In this document: one piece after another, positions 50,751 to 62,795 of the stretch
Numbering within the stretch: position 1 is the first letter of the stretch
Layout of the letters: every line of letters begins with the position of its first letter
NCBI GenBank assembly: GCA_905250125.1
Contig: CAJNOL010000458.1
Span: forward strand, 1-64,000
Direction: 5' to 3'
Length of the DNA stretch: 64,000 nucleotides
Source of the DNA: Rotaria sordida
Lineage: Eukaryota; Rotifera; Eurotatoria; Philodinida; Philodinidae
The notes under the pieces: generated by a model
The model's database searches: none
The model's input: the letters and a program-made list of their open reading frames with translations, nothing else
Told to the model about the DNA's origin: nothing
Translations under genes and position numbers: made by a program

Positions 50751-53700
50751 ATGTATCCAACAAGTGCATTTAATCAAGCTTCAATCGGTTTTCCATTTCC
50801 TGGTCAACAACTATCAGCATCACTTTATCAATCTCAATATGGTGGTCTTACGGGATTTAATCCTCAAGTTGCAGCACATTTTCAACAAGCTCAACCACCA
50901 CCACGTGGTCAATCATTACCAGCATCAGGTAGACAATATCCAATACTAAATGGCACTTATATACCACCTCCATCATCATCATCATCTCGACGTCAAAAAT
51001 ATAGTTACTATCCACCACCAGCTCCATCTCATCATTATGAACAACGTAGTAATCATGGATCAAAAAGTACGTGTTTGTTTAGTTGAAACAAAGCGAAAAA
51101 AAAAATCAAAAATCAAAATTTTTTTCTTTTTTATTGAATAAATTAGGTAAAAAATATCATAAACGACGAAGTCTTTCACCAAGTGGTGCTGGTGAACAAG
51201 GTTTATATTCTGATCATGATCAACAGCGTCAAGAACGTCATGAAAAATTACAAGAACAACAATTACATAATGGAAGTCAATCATCTCCATTAGCCAATCG
51301 ACCAAAAGAAGAAGGATCTGGTGAACGTGATCAACGTCAACAATCTCAACTAACTGAAAGTAGTCATGGTGGTGATGCAACACAAGGAGGGGTAGCTAGA
51401 ACTGAAGAAGCACAAGCAAATGTAGAAAGTGACAGACAAAAATCGAGTTCAAAGAGAAAAAAACATCATCGTCGAGATCATCATGATAATTATAACATTC
51501 CACTATCACAAGGTATTCCACTTGATAAGAATCTTTATCAACAACCACATCAATCACAGCACTATTCTCAATACCCAACTTACTATGAAGAATATCGTGG
51601 TGAATTACCTACACAATTAAAGGTAAATTTTTTTTTTCTTAGTAACACATCATAATTCAATAAAAACAAAAAAAAAACAAAAAACATTTGAATTCATAGG
51701 TTCATCGTCAACCACTTTATACTGGTTATAATCAAGCTTATGAAGAATCTATTCGACGTGGTGATGTTACTCGTAAATATGCAAAACGTTCAACACGTTT
51801 ACCACCTGAAGTTAAACAACAATTATTTCCTCATGAAGATGATCAACAGAAACAACCTCCACTAGTACATCAGCAGCAACAACAACACCAGCAGCAACAA
51901 CAACACCAGCAGCAACAACAACAACAACAACAACAACAACAAGCATATCAATTTGGTTCTACTAATTCTGGATATTCTCAACAACAACAACAACAACCAT
52001 TCGGTAATATTCGTCCATCATTTAATCCATATCAACCTTATGGTATTTCACAAGTTCAACCAAATTATTATAGTACTACTCCTGGTTCTGTACCTTATAA
52101 TACTTTACAACCATGGTCAAATATAGGTGTTGTTCATGGTTCAGGTGAACAAGAAATTCAACATTTACGTCATCGTATTCGTACATTAGAAGATGAAATT
52201 TATAAATTACAACGAAAACTTAATAAGACAACATTAAATAAGAATGAAACAATAGGAGGACAAAATGGAACAATTCGTTCTCATCATCGATCAAAACATG
52301 CTAGTAGTGTCTCACCAAGACAAACACCAGTTATTGTTGAATTAAATAATACTACAGGTGAAGCTATTCGTGATTTTTCATCAAAAAAAAAACATCGACA
52401 TCGTACATTGAGTAATAGAAGTTCACAAACAGAACAACATTATATTCAACAAGATTTAACAACTGGTATAATACCTGGTCAAAATCAACGAACATCAGAA
52501 GCACATCAACAGTAAGTATTTTACTATAACAAAAAAAATAATAATTTTTTGATTTTGTTTTTATCAAATTTTCAATTTTGTTTTTTTGAAGTTCACAAAC
52601 GGATGGTCCTCAAACATTTGAAGGAGAAACTAAACCTCCAACATCAAAAAGTACACGTGAAGAAACAGCTGCAAGATTAGCACAGGCAGCTGCAGCTCAT
52701 GTTAATAGTCGTCAAGGATTTACTGGTGTTTCACCTCAACAACAACAACAACAACAACAACAACAGCAAGCATCTGTACCAGCACCACCTCCACCTGTTT
52801 CACAAGTTGGACGAACACAATTGTCCAATCAACAACAACAATTTTTATATCAACAAGGTGTTTTACCACCTCAAGGACAACAAATTCATGGTCCATCACC
52901 ACATTTTCCAGGTGCTGGTAATATTGTTTATTCAGGCGATCCATATCAACAACAACAGCAACAATTTATTGATCCTCATCAACGTATCTTACCAAATCAA
53001 AATTATAATCAATCAAATAATAATGAATTATATGATGATGATGATGATGATGAAGCAGAACATCGTCAACGAGAAGGTCAAAGTCGTTCGGTAGAAAAAA
53101 TTCTTGATGCATTTGAACGTTTTTATATTAATCGTGGTAAACCAACAACAGTTCCAATGAAAGTTAAATATATTCCAGAAGATAATAATAGTAATCAAAA
53201 ATATATCAAACATTATCATCAACGAAATACAAATAATAATAATCGATATCATTCAACAACTCGACAAAATCGTAGTAGTAGTTCATCATCGGAATCTATT
53301 TATTCCAATTCACCATCTTTGTCACGTCGTTCATTATATGATAACAATCATCGAAAATCGGTAAATAAAATGTTTTTTTTTTCACATCAGGTTAATTTTA
53401 CACTTACAGTAGAGCCCATCAGGTTGGTTCTGGATCCGATCGAGTCTGGAAATGTAGGGCTCGGTGGACGTTAGTCGTCTGAAAAAGTGTATAGGGTGTA
53501 CTAGTCATTGAATACAAAACAATCGAAAAAAAAGTATTTCTTATCTTTGGGACGACTATCCAATGTTGATTAGAAAATTTTATTGAGAGTATCAAAGTAC
53601 GGTTTGACCGAATCCGAAAAATTTCAATCGACTGGGTCTGGGTTTGGAAATTTTGGGCTCAATAGGTTTTAATTTACAGACTTTGTAGTGTAATGGTTAT

Positions 53701-53808
53701 CACATTCGCTTTACACGCGAAAGGTCGCAGGTTCAATCCCTGCCAAAGTCATTTTAATTTCATGATTTTTTTCTTTCTTTATTGTAGACAACCAACTCGT
53801 TCATATGA
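50751..53808 (+). CDS. Gln-rich low-complexity protein of unknown function
   Basis: Five exons: 50751-51066, 51147-51622, 51700-52511, 52592-53360, 53788-53808 (TGA); 797 aa in phase. The start ATG at 50751 follows a pyrimidine-rich leader. Composition is extreme: poly-Gln tracts encoded by CAA/CAG (exons 3 and 4), Pro-, Ser- and His-rich parts, and a six-Asp run (about 53034-53051). Ordered islands are HRQPLYTGYNQAYEESIRRG and RKYAKRSTRLPPEVKQQLFP at the start of exon 3, and a coiled coil, IQHLRHRIRTLEDEIYKLQR, near 52160-52215. A third, VEKILDAFERFYINRGKPTT near 53089-53148, resembles a short folded motif. Basic patches (KRKKHHRRDHH, KKKHRHR) could be nuclear localisation signals. It may be a condensate or scaffold protein. 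The 7-codon last exon is uncertain; the intron before it holds a tRNA gene. Confidence 0.7.
53400..53678 (+). repeat. Repeated segment just upstream of the tRNA
   Basis: GAGTCTGGAAATGTAGGGCTCGGTGG (about 53442) recurs diverged as GGGTTTGGAAATTTTGGGCTCAATAGG (about 53639), roughly 195 bp apart; GGATCCGATCGAGTC and TCGACTGGGTC are also similar. It could be a tandem duplication that came with the tRNA, or part of a tRNA-linked element. Confidence 0.4.
53679..53750 (+). tRNA. tRNA-Val (anticodon TAC)
   Basis: A 72-nt cloverleaf. Acceptor stem GACTTTG/CAAAGTC pairs perfectly. The D-arm contains TAGTGTAATGGTTATCA (A box). Anticodon stem TTCGC/GCGAA encloses loop TTTACAC with anticodon TAC. The T-arm is GCAGGTTCAATCCCTGC (B box). 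No intron and no encoded CCA, as usual in eukaryotes. It lies on the same strand inside the last intron of the Gln-rich gene, so Pol III and Pol II transcription overlap. Confidence 0.96.
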
Positions 53809-56800
53809 TGATTAAAGATTATATTCATCATTCAATTGATCGTGAGAATGGAAGTCGAGGATATCTAATGTGCTATTGTTTTTCTGTCAATGTAGAGACA
53901 AATATATATTGCTCTCAAATACATAAAATAAGGCTTTCGTATTCAGTCTTATTTATTGTTTCATTTTTCTTTTCTTTTTTCTTTTTTTTCTTTTTTTTCA
54001 TTTTTACATTATTATAATTCAACTAATATTTCCGCTATTTCATTGATTATAAATAAAAATAAAAATAAAAAGTGTTTTTTTCTCTTTTTATTGTTGTAAA
54101 ATTTGATTTTTTTTTTCTTTCTTTCTTTCTTTTAATTATTTCTCTTATTCTTTTCTCTTAGCTTTTTTTTCTTGTTTTCGTTAGTCCTTGACGTTTATAC
54201 TCCATCGTCTTTTAATTATTCCCGTACAATAATTTTTTTTCGATCTTTTTCTTTTTATTTATTTCATTTTTAATAGATTTTAATTCATTTTTCTTCTTGC
54301 TTTTATCAAGAAAATTTTTCATTTGTGTGCATCTATCAAATTTGTTCATGATCAAATATCCTCAAATTTGACAACACACACATGTCACTTTGTATACACG
54401 TTAGATGTTCATCATAAAAAATTTATCGTTTGAGTTATAAGCATAAAAAAAAAAAGGAAAAAATTTTTAAATAAAATCAAACTAGTTCTTGAAATATGTA
54501 GTCTACTGAATTACAAAAGAAAAAAAAAGACAAAATATTTTTAATATTTTCTTTTTATCATTTTATCAAATGATGATGATTAGTTTTTCAACGAACTTTG
54601 ATGACAAATATGAAGATTTTGCTTTGAATTTTAATTAAAAGATTATATCAACTCGGTTACTTTTATCTTTATCAGTGATGTCATGAAAATTGAACACGAG
54701 AAGCGTATGATAGATCTTTTAGTTCATTTCATTTTGATACATTTTATTGAATAAATCAATGGATTTTATCTGAGACCTGTTATATAATGAAATAAGGATG
54801 AAACAAAATATATGATTTTTATATACGTATTCAATTCTTTTCGAATATTAATATCTTACTATAGAAGATAATACAGAATGATGTAATTTTATAAAATAAA
54901 ATTCATAGATTAAAAAAAAATAAAACAAATGTTGTCAAGTACATTATTATGTCTATCCTAATTATCATTTTAGATAAGAAAAATAAGGAAGAATAATCCT
55001 GTCTCTTGACTACCTAGTGACAGATTCATTCGTCCGATAACCTCTCTACAATTAGTACTAGCTGTAACTCTAGATAAAGCTCTGTCTGACATAGAGCTCT
55101 TCATACACATGAACTAACCAAATACTAACCACAAGAGCATGCAATCGGACGAATGATATAAGACGAACAATCATCGTTCATGACTAGTGTTGCTAAGGTT
55201 TGTACAGAGTACCTTATCAATATGTACCCAACAGCGTCATCACTCAACCGTGATAGCCCCTAGAAAAACCAAATATTTCTCTTCAGAATACTTTTTACCT
55301 AAATAGACAATTTGACACTCAAGACAATTTTCATTTCATGGTAATAATGTGCAAAGAAATTTGAAACAAAGAACTAGAATTTAATTATACGAGTGAATTG
55401 CACATTTATTGTACTATCATGTTTTAACGTGTATATTGAGAATAATTGTGATTTCATTACATATCTTTCGGTAATTTTGAAAAGCTTAAAATGTCTTAGA
55501 GTGACGTTACAACTTGCTTACTGATCGAAATTTTTCCTTCAAAAATAGAAGTCTTTTGAAACTTTCAATTATACTTATTTGTGAAGACAATGATCTAAAC
55601 TTTAAGAATATAGGATACATTTTCGTTCAGATTTATATCTGAACCATAATTTCGTGAGAACCTTTTGTTACAGACACATTGAACAAATTATGTTCCGTTA
55701 TAGCTTATGAATATCACCAATAGATGTTGCTCGTTTGACTTAAGAATTTTATCTTTTTTTCCTTCCCTGAATATCATCTAATTAATATGTAAAAAAATAT
55801 ACTCAATCGAATCTACCATTCGAGAGAAAATTGCAAAATATATATGCTAAATATCCCGATACATGTAAACATGGATAAAATATCTCAGTAGATACCATAG
55901 AGAATAGTTTTATTCCATGGAGGTAGAATCATATGTATAGTATGACATTGAGTTTCTCATAATATTTACAATCACCTCAAACATTGCAAGATAGATTTTG
56001 AAGACAATATAAAACGGTTCTCTATAAAACCGTTTTAATAAATATCAGCATTTTCGGTATATCTTTTGAAGATTTTGTCACATGTTTCTTATTTAAATGA
56101 CTTAGTTTATTTAATCTTTTCCGAATAAACATGCTTCCTACTGCTCAACATTTTATCACTCAGTGATATTTTCCCAAAATCAAAACCAAACATGCTTGAT
56201 AGGATAAAATATAAGCAACCGAGCTAGAGAACTTTCGAATTATCAATCGTTAAGACTTTACAACTTTTTTGAAAATATCTTAAACTAATGATTCATTCAA
56301 TCTATTATCTAGTATATGGTCGTCAGTCATCATATACAAGGACAAAAAAAGTAGACCACTTTTTCCATTATAAGCTTGATAATAAATAGATGATTTTGTG
56401 TAAGAAAATATTCTCCATCCAGAAAATTCTAAATAGCATCAGGAAATAATTTATCTTTCTTAATTATCTAATATTTGTCAAGAAAAAATAGATAGAATGT
56501 TTCTCATTTCCGATGAATACGACGTGAATAGGTCAAAAATTTACGATAAAAAAAAAACATCATTTTGTAATCTTCTACATCAATGACTTCGAGTAAACAC
56601 CAATAAACTTGACATTGCTTCTCACAATCAATCAATCAATCAATCAAAATCCTTTCAATGTTTTCTCTATATATATATATATATGTGTGTACCATAAAAG
56701 AAAAATAATAACACCCAGGGAGAAAAAGTCAATGTTATCTTCTTTGTTTTTGTTCCATATCGATGGCCTATTTGTCTTTTTTTTCTTGTTGGTATCATGA

Positions 56801-56936
56801 TGAAGGAAAAAACATTATGTTTGCTAAAAAAACATATATGAATAATCGGTAACAATCAACAATATTTCTTCTCTTTTTCTTTGTTTTAGAATCGATGTAT
56901 ATTTCATTATAGTAGAAATATTTTTTATTCAAAAGA
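53809..56936. other. Long intergenic region between the Gln-rich gene and RGM
   Basis: About 3.1 kb without a recognised gene. 53940-54300 is strongly T-rich. A 13-14-bp inverted repeat (TTCATTCGTCCGAT at 55025 and ATCGGACGAATGA at 55144) encloses about 105 bp. A small hairpin (AAAACGGTTCTCTATAAAACCGTTTT) lies at about 56010-56036. Confidence 0.5.
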
Positions 56937-59090
56937 ATGTGGTTTTCTACAATTATTATTTTCTTATTTTTACAAATAAATACTTTTCTTCAAGCTGATG
57001 ATAGTATTTGTCAAACACAACCCATGTTTGATTTTGTTCGTGATTCATTACCGAAAATATGTTTCGATTCTGATTCAGCTGGTTTTTTAAATTATTCAAT
57101 GGATAATGTCGAATTTTATAATGCACATTGTCGTATATATCAAGATATAAAACAATGTTTAGAAACAAAATTAAAAAATTGTAATACTATACAACCTGGT
57201 TTTAATCGACATATATTAAATTTAATTGAAACTTATCCATTACCATTAGAATATTTTGATCATGATATAAAAATTTATGACAATGATCATTATTTACAAA
57301 ATTTAGTACCATTTTGTGATGGAAATAAACTTTCAAGTATGATGAATGAAGTTTTTATTTATTTAAATGAAATATTTGATTTTTTTATTTTAGATCATTT
57401 TTCACAACAATTTAATCGTTCATTATTAAATTGTTTAACAAAAACAACTTTAACAAAACATAAACAATGTTTAGCAATATTTAAACAAAATATTCAAATG
57501 ACATTACAAACAAAAGCATCATTAAATGAAATAACGAAATGGTCAGAAGATTTTCTTCGATGTATTTATAATTCAATTCCAACACATTGTTCAACAGCAA
57601 CAAAAGAAGTATTTGTTTTTAAAGAATTATTAGCTGTACCTGATAAATATAATTCATCAACACCCACATCATTAAATATCACAAAAATTGTTAAACAAAA
57701 ATTACCAAGTCAAAATGTTGAAGGATTTGCACAATCAAAACGAGCTACGTCATCTATTCATGGTATTGATCTTTATTGAAATATAGAAAAAGAATATTTT
57801 ATTGTTTCATTTCTTCATTGAAGAAAACTGCCATCTTCTTATAAGAATTTCTTATTTATTATGTAGCAAAAAAACCTTGAAGACATAAAAGTTTTGATCG
57901 ATAGTCATACGACGTTCTCTTTGTGATTTATTAGATGTCAGAAAAAACTCATAATGTTTTGCATGTTATTTGTCAATCTAACCAGTTTTAGATTTACATT
58001 TGCATTTATAAATCCATTTCACATATTGAATTGCATAGTATGAGTAAATAACTTCTGATTATAAATAACAGTTCAAATAATCTCTAATTTTAATAGATTT
58101 ACTATTCTTTCGAGCTAGAACTATTCAAATCAGGATTGTCGAGGGTTTTTAAGGATAGAATGGATGTATTTATTTAATTTAGATAATGAACATTATTTTT
58201 TAGGTGATCCACATATTATTTCACTTCATACAACAAAAGCAATAACATGTAAATTATTAAACAATCGTACATATATATCTAATCCTCATTTTAAAATAAC
58301 TGGTATATCGAAATATGTTGGTGATCCTGAATTAACAGCTACAGCCCTAACATCTTTACAAATTGATTTTTTTAATTCAAATGGTAGTTTAATTGCATAT
58401 TATAGAGCATTAAATGGAAAATTACCATTAGAATTAATCTATCTTGATACATTATCAACATCAATTATAAAAATTGATAATAGTGAAAAACATTTAAATC
58501 AAGGTCATATAACATTAAATCATATTCCAACATCGACACAAATAATTGTTAATATATGGTCAAAATTTTATTTTTTTCTTATTCGTTCATCTGAATTATT
58601 ATTAAATAATTCTGATGGATATTTAATAACAGGTTGTCCACAAAATGAAATTATTGATCGACAAGCAATAATAACACGTTTAAAAGAACGTTTTGCACAA
58701 AGTCAACGACAAATTTCTATTGTTACAACACGTCAACGTCGTCAAATAATTTTATATGAATCAAAATTATCAGAACAATGTGAACATATTTGTTCATCAA
58801 ATGAAAATGATTTTATTGATGAATGTATATTTGATTGTTTAGCATTAGCAACAATAAATATTACACAAGCATTACATGTTAATCAAATGCATATTAAAAC
58901 AAGTCGAGAACGACAACAACTTATTGAAAATGATAAACGTATTGTTCATGAATTTAAAGAATGTTATAAAAAAGGTTTAATATGTAAAAAAATGGAAGAT
59001 CCTGATTTAATAAAAGATCACGGAATAATAAAACAAACTTCTCTATTAATAATAATTATTATGTTATGCTTTATTTTATTATTGAAATAA
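56937..59090 (+). CDS. RGM: Repulsive guidance molecule (RGM) family protein with unusual N-terminal region
   Basis: Two exons, 56937-57762 and 58204-59090 (TAA), joined as CAT G|GT GAT CCA CAT, 570 aa in phase. Signal peptide 1-20 (MWFSTIIIFLFLQINTFLQA). Residues about 21-275 are helical with ten Cys (CRIYQDIKQCLETKLKNC and others) and do not resemble the usual RGM N-terminal domain. From residue 275 the RGM C-terminal (von Willebrand D-like) domain starts with GDPH, the conserved Asp-Pro self-cleavage site, then HTTKAITCKLLNNRTY, ITGCPQNEIIDRQ and the Cys-rich CEHICSSN...CIFDCLALATINITQAL. A hydrophobic C-terminus (SLLIIIIMLCFILLLK) fits GPI anchoring. RGMs bind BMPs and neogenin at the cell surface. 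The two halves could in principle be separate genes, but the donor/acceptor phase and the GDPH junction argue for one. Confidence 0.8.
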
Positions 59091-59548
59091 TGTTTAATTT
59101 TATTTTTGTGATTAATAAAATAAAACAAAAAAAACAAAAGATATTAAAGTTCATTATTCATAAAATTTTTTACTTGAAAGATAAAAAACAGAATGTTAAT
59201 AATAGACTCATAATTAATCAAATGAAAAGAAAATAATTATTTGTATAAATAAACTGCTAAAAGATTTATTTTCATCTTAGATTATTTAAAAGAATATAAT
59301 GATATTCATAGAATCAGTAGTTTTTTGTTTAGATTAAAACTTCGAAAGGATGAAAGTTTATTTTTCGAACCATAGATAAATAGTATGTGACAAAAAATTC
59401 TAGAAGGTAGTGATGGATCGAAACGTCTTTAACTATAGCAAAATGATATATATCTTTAAAACTTACGAAGGAAGGAAAGGAAGAAAACATTATGTTATTA
59501 ATGTCAGCTTTTTTCTATTCTTTCGTATTCAATCGACTGTCATCTATA
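59091..59548. other. Short intergenic stretch
   Basis: 3' flank of the RGM gene; AT-rich with no coding, ending at the Tigger-like element. Confidence 0.5.
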
Positions 59549-60220
59549 CAGTAAAACCTTTCTTAAGTGAACACGCTTGGGACTTTTGAAAAATGTTCAG
59601 TTTTAAGAGGTGTTCATCTATGGGAGATGCCATCTATTTTACTACACTATGAGACTAAGTTTCAGAAAATAAGCTTCTCTACCAGTTCTAAGGTAATTGA
59701 AGAACATTTTCTGTTTAACTTATATTCTTTCATTTGAATTTAGTGCAAGGGAAAAACTTTTTCATAAAACAGAACACTTATAATTGTTTGTCTTTATTTT
59801 TTCGAATCAATGGAAACATCAATTAATTTTGCTTCTGATTTCTTTCATGATCTTGTAAAAATTCTTTTTTTTTCGTTTTAATATATTAGATACAGAATCA
59901 ATTGAAATGTTGCATTTTTCAGCTAATTTAAATTGTGACAAGACATTAGCATCACTGCTATCATTAATTAGTTGAATTTTTCTGTTAATATAAGATGATG
60001 TCAAGAAGTTATTGTTCGACTGATATGTACAGTTGTAACAAACAATAAATAGCCATTTTTACTGAACTAATCAGAAACGATAGAGAGAAGACTCGAAAAA
60101 AATTAACGTGCGTTCATCTAAGAGAGGTTATAATAGCAATCGGAACTGTAAAACAGTGTTCAAGTTCAGAGTTAAGAGATGTTCACTTATGAGAGGTGTC
60201 TACTAATAGAGACTTTACTG
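59549..60220 (-). mobile_element. pogo/Tigger-type DNA transposon remnant
   Basis: The 672-bp element starts CAGTAAAACC and ends with its partner TTTACTG, flanked on both sides by TA (59547-59548 and 60221-60222), the target duplication of Tc1/mariner-pogo elements. Subterminal repeats with AAGTGAACAC / GTTCACTTATGAGAGG occur near both ends, as in Tigger elements. The internal minus-strand frame 59819-60004 (61 aa) reads KLAEKCNISIDSVSNILKRK, a CENP-B/Psq-type helix-turn-helix found at the N-terminus of Tigger transposases. The DDE domain is absent, so it is an internally deleted copy. Confidence 0.8.
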
Positions 60221-60985
60221 TATTTTCTTTCTTTCTACCGTGAATTCTTTTGTGCTTCCTTCCGGTGTAACGTTATAATGCGACACTACGTATAGTCATT
60301 TAATGTTGGACTATTACTAGATGACTGTAAATGAAACAGGTGTTTATTACGTTTTCCGCCGAAATAATGTAATAGACAGTTATTTATTTTTGTTAAATAT
60401 TTCAATATATGAACGTAAATTCAGATATAATAGAACAATATCAAAACTGATGCAATTTAAATAAAAAGGTTACGTATTTATCATATCTGAAGAGAATAAA
60501 AAAGCACGATAAAAAAAAATTTGTTGATTTTAATTTATTTTTTGGAAGGTGGCGTGAAGTAATTAATAAAATTTTAGAGTTGTTCATGACTTATTTTCTA
60601 AGAACTAATCGATAAATTAATTTGTTAGGAATACAGTACATAGCTAATTACTTCTATTTCTCCTGAATCATCAGATACAGAATATATAGTATATTATATA
60701 TTTTATAATCATGGTCGTTTCTTTCAATCCCTATATATGCTCAATATATATCATAATGTGTAAGAAACGTCTTACGCTCATTACGCCGTCGATAATAATC
60801 TATCATGTCTTCTTACGACTATGTTCGTCGATATCACGACTTTTTCTTTCATGTTCTGTCACAATTTATGGCGAAACAAAAACGAAGATATAACGCTTAT
60901 TACGTTTTACGATCCATCCCTACTAGAAGGGTCACCATCTCCTCGATCTTCACCTTCGATAAAACACTACATAGATATACCGGTA
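60221..60985. other. Intergenic stretch between two mobile elements
   Basis: No gene recognised. Three overlapping plus-strand frames around 60711-61099 lack family features, and their 3' part is made by the palindromic element that follows. Confidence 0.45.
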
Positions 60986-61563
60986 GTCCAAAAAGTATTC
61001 GGACACTCTTATGTCCTTCTGTATTTCGTTATTTGTGTGATAGGAATCAGAGATTTTTTACTAGTAGATAGTGTCCACTTTGTACTACATTCCTTATAAA
61101 AATCAGCAAATTAGCCCGTGATTTCGAATGACGAGAACCTTTCTTATCAAAAAATATCAGATTTTTCAATATTAATACTATGATACGAGTACCAGATAAG
61201 AATAATTTTTTTCAAAAGTTCTCTCAAAACATACCGCTAGAATGTCCATCAAGAGCTGTACAAAAGCGAATGTTTTAAAAGATTTTTGTACAACTTTTGA
61301 CGGGCATTCTAGGGGTATATTTTGAGAGTACTTTTGAAAAAAATGATTCTCATCTGTTACTTGTATCATAGTATTAATATTGAAAAATTTGATATTTCTT
61401 GATGAGAAAGATTCTCGTCATTCGAAATCATGAGCTAATTTGCTGATTTTTATAAAGAATGTAGTACGAAGTGAACACTATCTACAGGTAAAAAATCTCT
61501 GGCTCCTATCGCACAAATAACGAAATACGAATGGGTATAAGAATGTCCGAATATTTTTTGGAC
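60986..61563. mobile_element. 578-bp near-perfect palindromic (foldback) element
   Basis: Left arm 60986 to about 61265 and right arm about 61290-61563 are reverse complements along almost their full length with few mismatches. The ends read GTCCAAAAAGTATTCGGAC and GTCCGAATATTTTTTGGAC. The small centre at about 61265-61290 is the loop. GTCCRAAWAG-TTCGGAC-like ends resemble Tc1/mariner-derived MITEs; TA precedes the left end but no matching TA follows the right end. No coding capacity. Confidence 0.88.
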
Positions 61564-61873
61564 ATCATTATATGTTATTCTTTTTTCATAACTTTATTTT
61601 TTCATTAGTATCCTATTCATAATTCTTATTACCTTTGATTCAAAATATATTTAAATAAAACTTATTACTCGTCATCTTGCATATCGAACTCTAATATGAC
61701 GAATATAATGCTGACACTACTTTTTTTTATCAGACGCTTGTGAGAAAAAAAAATCTTTTTATTTCCATCTGTATACTATTGAGTACTCTTATCTAATATA
61801 TATATATTGTGTAACTATCATTTTTCGTTCTTTTTTTCTGTTTTTTTATTTTATATAGGTTAAATAATAGATA

Positions 61874-62263
61874 TCATTTCTCTGCAATGTTAATCAATGT
61901 TGGATGGCTGACATCTTTTACTTTTTTAGCAACTAAAGTACCTGCTTTTAATGTTGCTTTATGTATGTACATTCGTTCTTTTAAATATTTTATATCATCA
62001 ACGAAACAAGCATTATAGATTTGTTGAATAGATATTGAAAGTCGAGTCCATGGTAAAATATCAAATGTTAATTGTTTATTATGTATAGCTTTTAATGCAT
62101 GATGTGTTTGTTTTAATAACCAATAATTATTATTTAATAGAATACTATGACCACATTTTTCTTTTAATTGACTTGATGGAGATCGTGTAAATATATTTAA
62201 AAAACAAACAATATTATTTATAAATAAAAAACAAACTAGAAACAAATAATATAAAGATAACAT
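61874..62263 (-). CDS. Small secreted protein, unknown
   Basis: A single-exon frame of 129 aa. Residues 1-22 are strongly hydrophobic (LYYLFLVCFLFINNIVCFL), a signal peptide or anchor. The mature part has two Cys (EKCGHS, NACFVD) and ends with TLKAGTLVAKKVKDVSHPTL. There are no introns and no recognised domain. It is antisense to its neighbours, in the gap between the palindrome and the decarboxylase gene. Non-random composition and a clean signal peptide make it a plausible real gene. Confidence 0.5.
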   Translation of the reverse strand: MLSLYYLFLVCFLFINNIVCFLNIFTRSPSSQLKEKCGHSILLNNNYWLLKQTHHALKAIHNKQLTFDILPWTRLSISIQQIYNACFVDDIKYLKERMYIHKATLKAGTLVAKKVKDVSHPTLINIAEK

Positions 62264-62795
62264 ATATAATTTTACGCATGCGCGCTTAATCTTTCTTTTT
62301 TTAAATATAATTAATGCAGCAGAAAATGAATATAAAAATTAGAAAGAAACCTATAAGCATACGCAATGTAATCATTAAGAAAGTATAAAAAGATGAATGA
62401 CTGCATGATAAACGTTTTGAATACTGAATAATCATAATGCACGATCTATTAGACTTTTAAATGAGATGTCCGATTTGACATCTCATGATTATAAACGAAC
62501 GTTATTTGAGAATAACGTTCAATAGAAGAAAACATAAAGAAAAATGACTAATGTTCTGTTATTCATCAATCATTATATAAAGGCGACGATAGTAGTAGGA
62601 GTCGTTTCCTTCCTAGATTTCTTTTTTGCTTTTATAAATTAATCGTTTTCCTGTGTTCGATCAAAGAATATTTTTCATATATGACTATAACAAATAGGTT
62701 CTCTACATCTAACAAAAAAAAGCATATCTAGTACCGATTTTATTTTGTTCATTACATTTTAATTTTATTGTAGATAAAAAAAAAAGAAAAGAAAG
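62264..62795. other. Intergenic / 5' leader of the decarboxylase gene
   Basis: Contains a 10-bp inverted repeat (GAGATGTCCGATTTGACATCTC near 62461-62483) and AACGTT palindromes. A splice-acceptor-like TTTATTGTAG at about 62763-62772 suggests a 5' UTR intron of the decarboxylase gene. Confidence 0.4.

Noticed and set aside
51396-53252. Minus-strand and off-frame open frames across the Gln-rich gene
   Set aside because: They are shadows of CAA/CAG and AAT repeats in the real frame.
60711-61099. Three overlapping 60-92-aa frames
   Set aside because: They have no family features, and their 3' part is the left arm of the palindromic element.
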